Below, in pieces: positions 37,332 to 45,771 of a DNA stretch of 64,000 nt (positions are counted from its first letter, which is position 1; every line of letters begins with the position of its first letter). A program made the translations under genes and the position numbers. Under the pieces are notes generated by a model that saw only the letters and a list, made by a program, of their open reading frames with translations, did not search any database and was not told where the DNA came from. This DNA is from Oligoflexia bacterium (lineage in GTDB: Bacteria > Bdellovibrionota_G > JALEGL01): NCBI GenBank assembly GCA_035326705.1, contig DAOLES010000004.1, forward strand, positions 123,308 to 187,307, in the 5' to 3' direction.

Positions 37332-37907
37332 ATGTCAAAAAGACAAACTTTGTTAGAAGAGATTCGGCAGTGTACTTTATGTTTAGATGAATTGCCTTTA
37401 GCACCAAGGCCTGTTTTAAACTTTGCAGCGGAAGCAAATATTTTATTGGTGGGGCAAGCACCAGGCATCAAAGTTCATGAAACGGGTATTCCTTGGCATG
37501 ATGCTAGCGGAGAACGTTTAAGAGATTGGTTGCAAGTGAGCAGTAAAATATTTTATGATCCCAAAAAAATTGCCATTGTGCCTATGGGTTTTTGTTATCC
37601 GGGAAAAGGAAAAACTGGAGATTTACCGCCCATGAAACGCTGTGCACCCACTTGGATGCCACCAATTTTACAACAATTACCCAAGGTTCAATTAACCTTA
37701 TTGGTGGGGGCCTATGCCCAAAAATATTTTTTACAAGCTTCATTCAATGGCTTAACCCAAACTGTAAAAGATTATAAAAAATTTTTACCCAACTATTTTC
37801 CACTGCCGCATCCTTCTCCAAGAAATAACATATGGCTAAAAAAGAACCCATGGTTTGAAGAAAATGTACTTTCAGACTTAAGACAGATAATAAAGGCCGT
37901 GTTATGA
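37332..37907 (+). CDS. Uracil-DNA glycosylase superfamily protein
   Basis: A 191-residue UDG-superfamily protein. The N-terminal Cys pair is QCTLC, motif A is NILLVGQAPGIKVHETGIPW, and the later strand is LTLLVGAYAQKYFL. The leucine-loop region is LPHPSPRNNIWLKKNPWF. This pattern matches the uracil-DNA glycosylase-like branch related to families 4/5, although the full four-cysteine iron-sulfur set of family 4 is not evident. It might excise uracil or another base, or be a divergent member. Its stop overlaps the start of the TauE/SafE gene. Confidence 0.8.
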   Translation: MSKRQTLLEEIRQCTLCLDELPLAPRPVLNFAAEANILLVGQAPGIKVHETGIPWHDASGERLRDWLQVSSKIFYDPKKIAIVPMGFCYPGKGKTGDLPPMKRCAPTWMPPILQQLPKVQLTLLVGAYAQKYFLQASFNGLTQTVKDYKKFLPNYFPLPHPSPRNNIWLKKNPWFEENVLSDLRQIIKAVL

Positions 37908-38665
37908 ATTGGGATTTATTGATGGGGCCTTTGCCTGTTTTAGCATTGTTAACCGGTTTATGCATGGGATTGATGGGCAGTGGGGGATCGTTGCTGACTG
38001 TTCCTATTTTTATGCATATCTTTCATCTTAATAGCAAATTGGCGGTGATGGCTAGTCTAGCAGTGGTTGGCATCAATGCTGTTTTTGGGAGTATTTTAAA
38101 TATCAAAGACAAGCACATAGACTGGACAGCAGCCTTGAGCTTTATTCCGGGCTCCATGTTGGGTACATATCTTGGCGCGCGTATGGGTTTGGTGATGTCA
38201 CAAACCATGCAGGTTAATATTTTTGTAGCCATTGTTTTTTTTGCTGCGTATAAAATGTTTAGAGCCAATTCAGGCAGCTCAGTCAATTTACAAGGCCCCC
38301 ATAAAATAGCCACCAGCTTTTTTTACTCTATGGTGATTGGTTTATTGACCGGTGTTTTAGGCGTTGGAGGAGGTTTTTTGATTGTCCCCGCTTTGGTCTT
38401 ATTGGTTGGACTGGAACATAAACACGCAGTAGGCACCTCTTTGTTTATTATTTGCTTCAACGCTTTTTTAGGTTTTTGGGTGTATCAAAAAAGTTTAAAC
38501 CTACAGAACCATCAACAATTAATTGTATATTTTAGCATCATTGCCATGTTGGGAGTGTTTATTGGACATGCCACCATGAAAAAACTGCCCTTAAAAACCT
38601 TTAGATTTATTTTTGCTTTTGCTTTGGTGTTTTTAGGTGCATGGATGTTGATCAAAAATCTATAG
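37904..38665 (+). CDS. TauE/SafE family membrane transporter
   Basis: A 253-residue integral membrane protein of the TauE/SafE (DUF81) family, thought to export sulfite or other sulfur-containing organic anions. It has about eight hydrophobic segments and the paired repeat signature: GLCMGLMGSGGSLLTVPIF near the start and GLLTGVLGVGGGFLIVPAL at mid-length. Its ATG overlaps the upstream UDG-like gene by four bases (ATGA), so they are translated from one message. The substrate is unknown. Confidence 0.9.
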   Translation: MNWDLLMGPLPVLALLTGLCMGLMGSGGSLLTVPIFMHIFHLNSKLAVMASLAVVGINAVFGSILNIKDKHIDWTAALSFIPGSMLGTYLGARMGLVMSQTMQVNIFVAIVFFAAYKMFRANSGSSVNLQGPHKIATSFFYSMVIGLLTGVLGVGGGFLIVPALVLLVGLEHKHAVGTSLFIICFNAFLGFWVYQKSLNLQNHQQLIVYFSIIAMLGVFIGHATMKKLPLKTFRFIFAFALVFLGAWMLIKNL

Positions 38666-38782
38666 TGTTAAAGGTTTAGATTTTCTATATGCTTGATGCA
38701 TAAAAATCCGTGAAAATGATTGACCTGTCTACAAAAGCTTGTTAGAAGCTAAAAACTTGTTTTGTTCAAGTTTATTCTAAAC

Positions 38783-38859
38783 GCGGTGTTAGTTCAGTTG
38801 GTTAGAATGCCAGCCTGTCACGCTGGAGGTCGCGAGTTCGAGTCTCGTACACCGCGCCA
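38783..38859 (+). tRNA. tRNA-Asp (anticodon GTC)
   Basis: A cloverleaf of 77 bases with encoded CCA. Acceptor stem GCGGTGT / ACACCGC, D arm AGTTCAGTTGGTTAGAAT, anticodon arm CCAGC CTGTCAC GCTGG with GTC, T arm CGCGAGTTCGAGTCTCG. Confidence 0.98.
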
Positions 38860-38934
38860 TTTTTAAGTTCACAAATATATTGCGGTCATTAAAAAATAAG
38901 TTGTTTATTGCTATTTAGACTCGAACTCGCTTCG

Positions 38935-39100
38935 CGAGCTCGTTTTAATATATGTGTTGCCTTTGGCAACATGGCGTACACCGTGTGATTAATAACAAGC
39001 TATTTTATATGGCTTGTTACAGGGGAGTGAAAAAACAAAAACCATGTTTTTTGTTTTTGAGAGGGGCATGAGCCCCTCTTTAAAAGAGAGCGAAGCGGGA
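38935..39100 (+). repeat. Mosaic hairpin repeat, full 166-base unit
   Basis: Blocks in order: CGAGCTCG palindrome, GTTGCC / GGCAAC stem, CATGGCGTACACCG, hairpin AACAAGCTAT / ATGGCTTGTT (loop TTTAT), and GGGAGTGA. The A-rich hairpin comes next (AAAAACAAAAA to TTTTTTGTTTTT, loop CCATG), then GAGGGGCATGAGCCCCTC and the tail GAGCGAAGCGGGA. The tail joins directly to the second unit, making a tandem array. Confidence 0.85.
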
Positions 39101-39215
39101 CGAGCTCGTTTTAATATTTGTGCTGCCTTTGGCAACATGGCGTACACCGCTAGATCAATAACAAGCTATGTTATGTGGCTTGATTCACAGGAGTAAAAGC
39201 TAGGCTTAGCTTTTG
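39101..39215 (+). repeat. Mosaic hairpin repeat, partial tandem unit
   Basis: It repeats the first half of the preceding unit at an offset of 166 bases with scattered substitutions. Its A-rich hairpin is replaced by AAAAGCTA / TAGCTTTT (loop GGCT), and the GAGGGGC stem is missing. Confidence 0.8.
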
Positions 39216-39304
39216 ATAGATTATCATTGAGTACAAAATCATTAAAATTAACCCTAAAAATAGCACTTGCATCGGGAATGGAAGTGTGCTAGATAAATAA
39301 CATC

Positions 39305-40180
39305 ATGCGTTATAAATACATTATTTTATCTAGTTTAGTATTAATTATGGCTTTTGTCCTCAATGGCTGTGGACCGGTGGACAACTTCCAGAATCAAAGG
39401 CAGATCAGTCTGGAAACTTTGGCTTTGCAAAGCACTTTCGTGATTAACAGTTTTCATCCCAATTATTCAGGACAAAACCCGCCAACAAATGTTGGAAATT
39501 TAGGAACCAATGTTATTCAAGCGACGTTCAGTGAAAATTGTGATCAGCTAAGCTTACAAGCAAGTTTTCGTTTAACCGAAACCATTTACAACGGACCTAA
39601 CTCAACAAGTGTCGCGGATTTAACCAATACAACCACTGTTTTGTGTTCAGGGCCATTTGCAACGTTTACGATCAACACACCCAATGGGAGTGGGGGTGCC
39701 TTGGCTGCCAATGCAAGGTATGAGTTAACCATTTTTCAAACAGCTCGTTCTGCTCAAGGGCAAAATTTAAAATATTTAAATATTTATAAAATGTATACAA
39801 ACTTTAACTTTGATAATGCTGGAGCTTTTGGTTTTACCGATCCAGCCAACCCACCCAGAGTTATTGACGTCAATTATTATGAAATCTGTGGTCAGCCCTA
39901 CATGTTTATTTTCTTCAGTGAAGATTTAGCTCGCGCACCTTTGGTCAGAGTGAAAACGGGTGTAATTGGTACATTCATTGGTTTAGGTGATCCAACCTAT
40001 TCAACATGGCCAGCATATTCTGGGCGTATGGACGTTTTTGGTGTGCATATCAACAGTGGCGGCGCCTTATCCGGACATAATATCAAAATTTTCAAAAATG
40101 ATGTTGTTGATTTACAAGGCGATACCATGGAAGCCGATTATCAAAAAGGTGGATTATTTCAGCTGATTTCACCGTGTTAA
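39305..40180 (+). CDS. Ig-like-fold lipoprotein, paralogue A
   Basis: A 291-residue lipoprotein with lipobox LNGC (Cys22). The first mature domain has the pattern of bacterial Ig-like Big_5 or SbsA domains: INSFHPNYSGQ, then VIQATFSENCDQLSLQASFRL, and ARYELTIFQTA. The second half repeats the theme with FIFFSEDLARAPLVRV and a final VVDLQGDTMEADY, and ends SPC. It is about 30 % similar by eye to the next gene, with matching FSEDLA..AP and V.DL.G..M.A blocks, so the two are tandem paralogues. Its last 35 coding bases are duplicated downstream of its stop around a mosaic repeat. Confidence 0.75.
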   Translation: MRYKYIILSSLVLIMAFVLNGCGPVDNFQNQRQISLETLALQSTFVINSFHPNYSGQNPPTNVGNLGTNVIQATFSENCDQLSLQASFRLTETIYNGPNSTSVADLTNTTTVLCSGPFATFTINTPNGSGGALAANARYELTIFQTARSAQGQNLKYLNIYKMYTNFNFDNAGAFGFTDPANPPRVIDVNYYEICGQPYMFIFFSEDLARAPLVRVKTGVIGTFIGLGDPTYSTWPAYSGRMDVFGVHINSGGALSGHNIKIFKNDVVDLQGDTMEADYQKGGLFQLISPC

Positions 40181-40195
40181 GTAAAGTAAAGAAAC
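40146..40195 (+). repeat. 50-bp direct repeat, left copy (end of the lipoprotein gene)
   Basis: Identical over 50 bases to 40302-40351. It covers the last 35 bases of the lipoprotein A reading frame including TAA, plus 15 bases. Together with the right copy it flanks the mosaic repeat at 40196-40301. Confidence 0.95.
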
Positions 40196-40301
40196 GCTAG
40201 GCTATTTTATATAGCCTAGCGCAAGGGAGTGAAAAAACAAAAACCACGTTTTTTGTTTTTGAGAGGGGCATGAGCCCCTCTTTAAAAAAGAGCGAAGCGG
40301 G
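40196..40301 (+). repeat. Mosaic hairpin repeat flanked by 50-bp direct repeats
   Basis: 106 bases: hairpin GCTAGGCTAT / ATAGCCTAGC (loop TTTAT, 10 bp perfect), GCAAGGGAGTGA, A-rich hairpin (loop CCACG), GAGGGGCATGAGCCCCTC stem, and tail GAGCGAAGCGGG. It corresponds to the 3' half of the 166-base unit at 38.9 kb, with a different first stem that still pairs. Confidence 0.9.
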
Positions 40302-40351
40302 AAGGTGGATTATTTCAGCTGATTTCACCGTGTTAAGTAAAGTAAAGAAAC
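40302..40351 (+). repeat. 50-bp direct repeat, right copy
   Basis: Exact copy of 40146-40195, at an offset of 156 bases, without the rest of the gene. It reads as a second gene end lying beyond the inserted element. Confidence 0.95.
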
Positions 40352-40361
40352 AAATACTATA

Positions 40362-40396
40362 AAAGGGATTTTCCACATGGAAAGTCCCTTTTTTTA
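40362..40396 (+). terminator. Rho-independent terminator of lipoprotein A
   Basis: AAGGGATTTTCC and GGAAAGTCCCTT pair (12 bp, one mismatch, loop ACAT) followed by Ts. The terminator lies beyond the right 50-bp repeat, as expected if the gene end once ran straight into it. Confidence 0.85.
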
Positions 40397-40502
40397 TAGG
40401 ATGTGTTAAATGGTTGTCGCAAGTGGAAAAAAATCGCCTAAAAATGTCACAATAAAAAATCTAAAAAAATCAAATAATATCATGCAGTTATAGGATGTGT
40501 TT

Positions 40503-40566
40503 TTGGCATCAAGTTTGCTTTTATAATGCTTGAAGTTAAACATACATCAATAGCCTAAGGGGCTAT
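40503..40566 (+). promoter_or_regulatory. Promoter and leader hairpin of lipoprotein B
   Basis: A perfect -10 TATAAT lies at 40522-40527; no consensus -35 stands at normal spacing. In the leader, ATAGCC / GGCTAT (40550-40566) forms a small stem 10 bases before the SD AAGGAG. Confidence 0.4.
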
Positions 40567-40589
40567 AACCTTTTTAAGGAGACTTTGGC

Positions 40590-41453
40590 ATGAAAATGAA
40601 TAAATTAATATTAAGCAGTTTTTTACTGTTATCCGGGATGGTTTTTACCGGTTGTGCCGTGGATGATACCATGGGCGGCGGGGGCTCGGTCACTGAAAGC
40701 AATTTTTACGTGGTCGACTTTACACCAAGTTTTGATACAACCACCAGTGAGCAAACAGCCTCTATTGTGGCTGCTTTTAGTATGCCGGTGGATGTAGGCA
40801 GTTTAATTGGTAACTTTAGCTTAACGCAAAAGATCAATGATCAACAGGTCAATTTAACGCAATGTTTAACCCTCTCTGTTGATGGTACTGGAAGTATTGT
40901 GACCTTTCATATCAACCCAGATAGCAATCCAAGTACACCATGCCCAGAAAGTCAACCATTGGCTGATAGAGCAGATTATATATTTAACATCAATCAGACA
41001 GTGAGACCTTTGGGTTTAAATATGGCCTTAACGGCACCCATCAGTCATAAGTTTAATACCGGCGGTGGTTTTGAAAACACCAGCGGGGGTGTAACCTTGC
41101 CAGGTAAGCCATATATTATATCTAGAAACTACGTGCGTCGTTGTTATATTGATGCCACAGGACAACAGGTGCATACAGCCCAGATTGAAGTAACATTTAG
41201 TGAAGACTTGGCCTTTGCGCCTATTGCGGATGTTCAGGTCACCAATGATGGTGCCAATAACTACGCAATTGTGCCCATGACTCAGCTGGTTGCGGGTGAT
41301 ATGAGTAAAATGAAAGTGGTTGTTCCAAGTATTGGTGGGGTGCAAGGTTATAAAATTAGATTTGCTTCTAACTATGTTAGAGACTTAGAAGGCTTATTTA
41401 TGGACGCCTATGAAAGCAGTGGTATGTACCAAGCCTTTGTTCAATGTAATTGA
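40590..41453 (+). CDS. Ig-like-fold lipoprotein, paralogue B
   Basis: A 287-residue lipoprotein with lipobox FTGC (Cys22) and a Gly-rich linker after it. Two Ig-like segments are visible: FYVVDFTPSFDTTTSEQTAS with ADRADYIFNINQTVRPLG, then TAQIEVTFSEDLAFAPIADV. The ending YVRDLEGLFMDAYESSGMY aligns with that of the upstream paralogue. SD AAGGAG. Such tandem lipoproteins may be surface or periplasmic scaffolds; no enzyme motif is seen. Confidence 0.75.
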   Translation: MKMNKLILSSFLLLSGMVFTGCAVDDTMGGGGSVTESNFYVVDFTPSFDTTTSEQTASIVAAFSMPVDVGSLIGNFSLTQKINDQQVNLTQCLTLSVDGTGSIVTFHINPDSNPSTPCPESQPLADRADYIFNINQTVRPLGLNMALTAPISHKFNTGGGFENTSGGVTLPGKPYIISRNYVRRCYIDATGQQVHTAQIEVTFSEDLAFAPIADVQVTNDGANNYAIVPMTQLVAGDMSKMKVVVPSIGGVQGYKIRFASNYVRDLEGLFMDAYESSGMYQAFVQCN

Positions 41454-41485
41454 TCAATGTTTTAACTCGCCAAACATATGCTCCA

Positions 41486-41518
41486 CAAAAAAGGCCTACT
41501 TTAAGTAGGCCTTTTTTA
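41486..41518. terminator. Bidirectional terminator
   Basis: AAGGCCTACT / AGTAGGCCTT (10 bp, loop TTA) lies between an A-tract and a T-tract, in the gap of the convergent lipoprotein B and amidase genes. It can serve both strands. Confidence 0.93.
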
Positions 41519-42946
41519 TTAATAGAGTCTAGCGTGACTTAAACCGGAATTTTGTTGTTTAAAATAACCTTGAATTCCACGATAAATCGCCAAAGCAATC
41601 TGATACTGATAGGCGGTGTTGCGTAAACGTTTTTCTTCTAGTTTGTTGGTGATAAAAGAGGTCTCTACCAAAATGGCTGGCATGTTGGCTCCAGTTAAAA
41701 CATAAAAACGAGCACTTTTAACCCCACGATTGTAAACATTGTTGTAGTTTTGACTAAGATGTTTGAATAAACTGTTTTGAACGATACGGGCCAAATCCGT
41801 GGACTGCACAGTATGAAAGTTTTTCAGCATTGAGGCTTTCATGATTTCTAAAAAATAGGCATCATTTTGTGGAGTTTTTTTGGTTTTAGGAACCGCCAAC
41901 TCACCGTTCTCGCGCATGGCTACACGTAAACTTTCTTCATCATCGGCATTGTGTAAAAAATAAGTGCTCACACCATTGGCAGTGTTTTTTTTATTGGCAT
42001 TGGCATGAATGGAAACAAACAAATCACCATGATGTTTATTGGCAAAATTGGTTCTGTCCCAAAGATGTAAGTAAGTATCGCTTTCACGGGTCATCAAAAC
42101 ACGGTAATGATCATCTTGATCTAAAATTTTCTTTAGACGTTTGGCAATGCTTAAGGTGACATCCTTTTCATTGGTTTTATAAAATGGGCCGCGCGCACCG
42201 GAGTCTTCACCGCCATGACCCGCATCAATAATGATAATATGCTTATTGCTTTTGGTTTTAGGTGGGTTAATAATTACTTCTGGAGTTTGTTTGGGAGCTT
42301 GTTGAGTTTTGTTTGCAGGGGCGCTCATTGGAGAGATTTCAATTTCTTGAGTGCTGGGGATCTCAATATCAATGGGGGGGGTAGAAGGCTTGGATGTGTC
42401 TAAAGACTTAGCCGCGCTTTGATTTGAAGAGCTTTGAGTGAGATCATCTGTCTTTGATGAATTAATTTCAAGTTGAACAGGCCCAGATTCTTCAAGTTGA
42501 AGGATGGCGAGATCTGTAGCTTTTTTTGCCAGAGAAATAATAAGGGTATTGTTTTTATGTTCCAAAACAATATTGTTTTGGTCTAGAGTTTTGGGTAAGT
42601 CTAATACTATACGAACAGTATCTTTATCTTTTTGTGCAATCCTAACACTTTGAATCAATGTAAAATCTCCACCCAAATTTGGAGAAGGAAAGTTTTCATT
42701 GAGGCTTGCAGTTGAAAAATCAACATAATAACGAGCATTGGGTGAAACGTCACTGGCTCTTAGATAATGGCCTTTGCTTTCAATACTTTTACTAAAAGTA
42801 AGGATAACTTGTTCAATGCCCAATTTTTTTTTAACACGTAAGTTTTGTAATTGAGAAGGACTGTCTTGAGCAAAAAGCAATAGAGAGTAGCTCATTAACA
42901 GCAGCAAGCTGTGCCGAATTTGCCAATTTTTGCGGATTGCCAACAT
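41519..42946 (-). CDS. N-acetylmuramoyl-L-alanine amidase with AMIN domain (AmiC-type)
   Basis: A periplasmic amidase of 475 residues that cuts the lactoyl-peptide bond of peptidoglycan during cell separation. A signal peptide (about 8-28) is followed by an AMIN domain (about 36-145). A Ser/Pro/Thr-rich linker follows, then Amidase_3 from about residue 235. The zinc-ligand regions are IIIDAGHGGEDSGARGP and LFVSIHANANKK, and the catalytic Glu lies in AILVETSFITN. The insertion after SIHAN fits AmiA/B/C-type regulation by EnvC/NlpD-like activators. mutS lies upstream on the same strand. Confidence 0.93.
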   Translation of the reverse strand: MLAIRKNWQIRHSLLLLMSYSLLLFAQDSPSQLQNLRVKKKLGIEQVILTFSKSIESKGHYLRASDVSPNARYYVDFSTASLNENFPSPNLGGDFTLIQSVRIAQKDKDTVRIVLDLPKTLDQNNIVLEHKNNTLIISLAKKATDLAILQLEESGPVQLEINSSKTDDLTQSSSNQSAAKSLDTSKPSTPPIDIEIPSTQEIEISPMSAPANKTQQAPKQTPEVIINPPKTKSNKHIIIIDAGHGGEDSGARGPFYKTNEKDVTLSIAKRLKKILDQDDHYRVLMTRESDTYLHLWDRTNFANKHHGDLFVSIHANANKKNTANGVSTYFLHNADDEESLRVAMRENGELAVPKTKKTPQNDAYFLEIMKASMLKNFHTVQSTDLARIVQNSLFKHLSQNYNNVYNRGVKSARFYVLTGANMPAILVETSFITNKLEEKRLRNTAYQYQIALAIYRGIQGYFKQQNSGLSHARLY

Positions 42947-43028
42947 GCGCCAATTATAGCGTAAAATGATTAAGCTTCCAAGTTACATTGCAAGCAATTG
43001 GTTTTTGTTTAGCTTTTTTGCTACTGCT

Positions 43029-43049
43029 AAAAGGTACCGGGTACCTTTT
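43029..43049. repeat. Perfect short palindrome after mutS
   Basis: AAAAGGTACC and GGTACCTTTT pair around a single G, 10 bases after the mutS stop on the minus strand. No long T-run follows, so termination is uncertain. AAAAGGTAC also opens the arms of the large inverted repeat at 47.8 kb. Confidence 0.7.
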
Positions 43050-43058
43050 GGTAATTTT

Positions 43059-45665
43059 TTAAGAGATCTCGTTTTGCCATTGATAGAGTAAGTCTAAGGC
43101 TTGTTTAGGGGATAAGCTGTTTAAATCAGTATCTTTGAGCGCTTGTTCTACAATTGAGGATGTTTGGGCTTTAGATCTAGACGTAGCAGAAAAGTCAAAG
43201 CTACATTGCGGTGGTTTCATATGTTGTTGCTCTAAATTGTTTAACACTTGGCGTGCCCGATGCACAACATCATCTAGAACACCCGCCATTTTAGCAACCT
43301 CTAAACCATAACTTTGGCTGGCCGGACCTTGTTTAAGGCTATGTAAAAAAACAATACTATCCTGCCAAAGTTTAGCCGCTACATGATAGTTTTGCATTTT
43401 TGGTTTTTGTTCAGCCAACTCTGTGAGCTCATGATAATGCGTAGCAAATAAAGTTTTGGCAGCAATATGGTCATGTAGGTATTCTGATACTGCCCACGCA
43501 AGAGCAAGACCATCATAAGTGCTGGTACCTCTGCCCACTTCATCAAGAATAATTAAAGAATTTTGGCTGGCATTGCGCAAGATTTTTGCGGTTTCATTCA
43601 TCTCTACCATGAAAGTTGAGCGTCCCTGGGCTAGGTCATCACCAGTTCCCACGCGAGTAAAAATTTGATCTACATAAGGGATATCCGCTTCTTGAGCTGG
43701 CACAAAACAACCAATGTGCGCCATATAGACAATAAGAGCGGTTTGACGCATAAGGGTAGATTTTCCAGACATGTTAGGGCCAGTTAAAATAATCATTTGT
43801 TGCTGGTCGTGATCAAGAGTAAGGTCATTTGGGACAAAGCTTGCATTGTTAGGCAAATGTTGTTCAAGCATAGGATGACGACCTTGCTTAATCTTAAGGG
43901 TTAAACCTTTGGCACAAAGATTTGGTCGTATGTAATTGTTTTGCAATGCGGCTTGTGCAAAAGCTGCAAGAACATCTATTTGCGCTATCAAATGTGCTTG
44001 TTGTTTAAGTTCATGGGCTAAGGGAGCCAGCTCAACAAGCAATTGAGTGTACAATTCTTTTTCCAAACGCAAGCGTTCATCTTGAGCATTGAGCAACTTT
44101 ACTTCATAGTTTTTAAGTTCTTCGGTGATGAAGCGTTCAGCGTTAACCAAGGTTTGTTTACGAACATAATGGGCAGGCACTTTGTTGATATGGCTCTTGC
44201 TTACTTCAATGTAATAGCCAAAAACCTTATTGTATCGGACTTTTAAGGTAGTGATGCCGGTGTTTTTCTTTTCTTGTTGTTCAAGCTGACTTAACCAATC
44301 CTGACCATGAGTGCACAGTTTTCTCAGTTCATCCAGTTGAGAGTTGAAACCATCTTTAATCACCCATGCATCCTCAATGCTTTTAGCCGGCTCGTCTTGT
44401 AAACGCTGTTGAAGAAGCTTCATGATAGGCTTGCAAGAAGATAAGTTTTTACTGAGTGTGCTTAGCGCATTGTTAGCGTCAAAGCAGAGCGTGTTTAGAT
44501 GCTCAGATATAAGGGGAATAGTTTGAAGACTTTGTAAGATGGCAAGCAACTCTAAGGGTTTAATGGTGTGCTGAATGATTTTGCTGGATAAGCGTTCAAG
44601 GTCACAGATGCCTTTGAGTAACTTTTGCAATTGTTCTAAAGTTTTGGGCTGCTCATACAAACTGGACACAGCGCTAAGGCGAGCGTTTATTTTTTCTTGA
44701 TCTAGCAAAGCTTGGCTCATCCAGGTATAGAGCAGACGGGTTCCCATTGTGTTTTTGCAATGATTAAGCAGAGAAAATAAATCATGTTGAGAAGAGTGAG
44801 CATTAGGAAATAGGTCCAAATGATTTTGGCTGATTTTATCCAAATGCAAAAATTGATGGCTGTGTTGATGCTTAGGAATATCTAGGTGATTGCAGTTGTT
44901 TTTGCGTAAGTCTTTAGCGTAATAAATGATGGCATGGCAGCTGGCAGCTTGAGCCTGAATGTTGCTAAATCCTAAACCGTGCAAGTTGTTTAAGTTAAAA
45001 AAATCCGCTAAAGCTTTTTCTCCTTCAGAAAAAACCCAAGTATCCAGAGCATGAAAAATAACATCGCGTTGAACACTGGCAAAAGCAGTTTGCCAAGCAC
45101 TTAGTTCAGCGGGCACATTTTTATTGGGAACCAAAATTTCTTTGGCTTTGAGTTGCCAGAGTTGGTGTTCAAGGTTACTTAAAGAATCCAAGACGGTACT
45201 GGCAAAGTGACCATTGGCAATGTTCATCCAAGCCAAGGCATAAAGAATTTTTTTGTTTTGAGTGCTAGGATAAATAGAAACAATATAACTGTCTTGTGTA
45301 GAACTCAAGCCTTCAGTTTCTGTGCGCATGCTTGGAGTAACCACTTTAACCACATCACGTTTGACCAAACCTTTGCTGGCAGCAGCTTCTTCCATTTGTT
45401 CACAGATGGCCACATTGAGACCATGATCTAAGAGTTTGGCAATATAACTGTTGGCGCTGTGGTGAGGAACGCCACATAAAGGGACGGGATCTTTGGCATT
45501 TTTATCTCTACAGGTCAGCGCAATGTCTAAAATAGGGGCAGCTTTTTGCGCATCATCAAAAAACATTTCATAAAAATCACCAAGCCTAAAAAACAGTATG
45601 CAGTCTTGATAGTTGGATTTGATTTCTAGGTACTGCTTCATCAAAGGTGTTTGTGCGCCAGCCAT
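43059..45665 (-). CDS. mutS: DNA mismatch repair protein MutS
   Basis: MutS recognises base mismatches and small loops and starts repair with MutL. The N-terminal mismatch-reading motif is RLGDFYEMFFDDA (Phe-x-Glu as in MutS1). The lever and clamp domains follow, and the ATPase has Walker A GPNMSGKSTLMRQ and the blocks DEVGRGTSTYDGLALAWAV and TLFATHYHELTEL. Length 868 residues, complete, with a short C-terminal tail. No mutL is in the window. Confidence 0.97.
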   Translation of the reverse strand: MAGAQTPLMKQYLEIKSNYQDCILFFRLGDFYEMFFDDAQKAAPILDIALTCRDKNAKDPVPLCGVPHHSANSYIAKLLDHGLNVAICEQMEEAAASKGLVKRDVVKVVTPSMRTETEGLSSTQDSYIVSIYPSTQNKKILYALAWMNIANGHFASTVLDSLSNLEHQLWQLKAKEILVPNKNVPAELSAWQTAFASVQRDVIFHALDTWVFSEGEKALADFFNLNNLHGLGFSNIQAQAASCHAIIYYAKDLRKNNCNHLDIPKHQHSHQFLHLDKISQNHLDLFPNAHSSQHDLFSLLNHCKNTMGTRLLYTWMSQALLDQEKINARLSAVSSLYEQPKTLEQLQKLLKGICDLERLSSKIIQHTIKPLELLAILQSLQTIPLISEHLNTLCFDANNALSTLSKNLSSCKPIMKLLQQRLQDEPAKSIEDAWVIKDGFNSQLDELRKLCTHGQDWLSQLEQQEKKNTGITTLKVRYNKVFGYYIEVSKSHINKVPAHYVRKQTLVNAERFITEELKNYEVKLLNAQDERLRLEKELYTQLLVELAPLAHELKQQAHLIAQIDVLAAFAQAALQNNYIRPNLCAKGLTLKIKQGRHPMLEQHLPNNASFVPNDLTLDHDQQQMIILTGPNMSGKSTLMRQTALIVYMAHIGCFVPAQEADIPYVDQIFTRVGTGDDLAQGRSTFMVEMNETAKILRNASQNSLIILDEVGRGTSTYDGLALAWAVSEYLHDHIAAKTLFATHYHELTELAEQKPKMQNYHVAAKLWQDSIVFLHSLKQGPASQSYGLEVAKMAGVLDDVVHRARQVLNNLEQQHMKPPQCSFDFSATSRSKAQTSSIVEQALKDTDLNSLSPKQALDLLYQWQNEIS

Positions 45666-45771
45666 GAGTTTTCTTGTATATAAAGCAGAGGCATTTTTCT
45701 AGTGTTTTCTTACTTAAAATTGGGTCACAATAGCTGTGAGTTGTAAGTTGAAAAAACAGGGGCTTTCTGCT

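Larger units (their letters stand above)
38860..39304. other. Repeat array downstream of tRNA-Asp
   Basis: These 445 bases hold no gene. They contain an inverted copy of the tRNA-Asp T arm (14 bases, 38917-38930, against 38832-38845), then one full and one partial copy of a 166-base hairpin unit. A 60-codon ORF across the units is a repeat artefact. Confidence 0.75.

Noticed and set aside
39014..39196. 60-codon ORF after tRNA-Asp
   Set aside because: It lies wholly inside the repeat array.
38935..39215. CRISPR array
   Set aside because: Only two long units with internal hairpins, no short regular repeats with unique spacers, and no cas genes.
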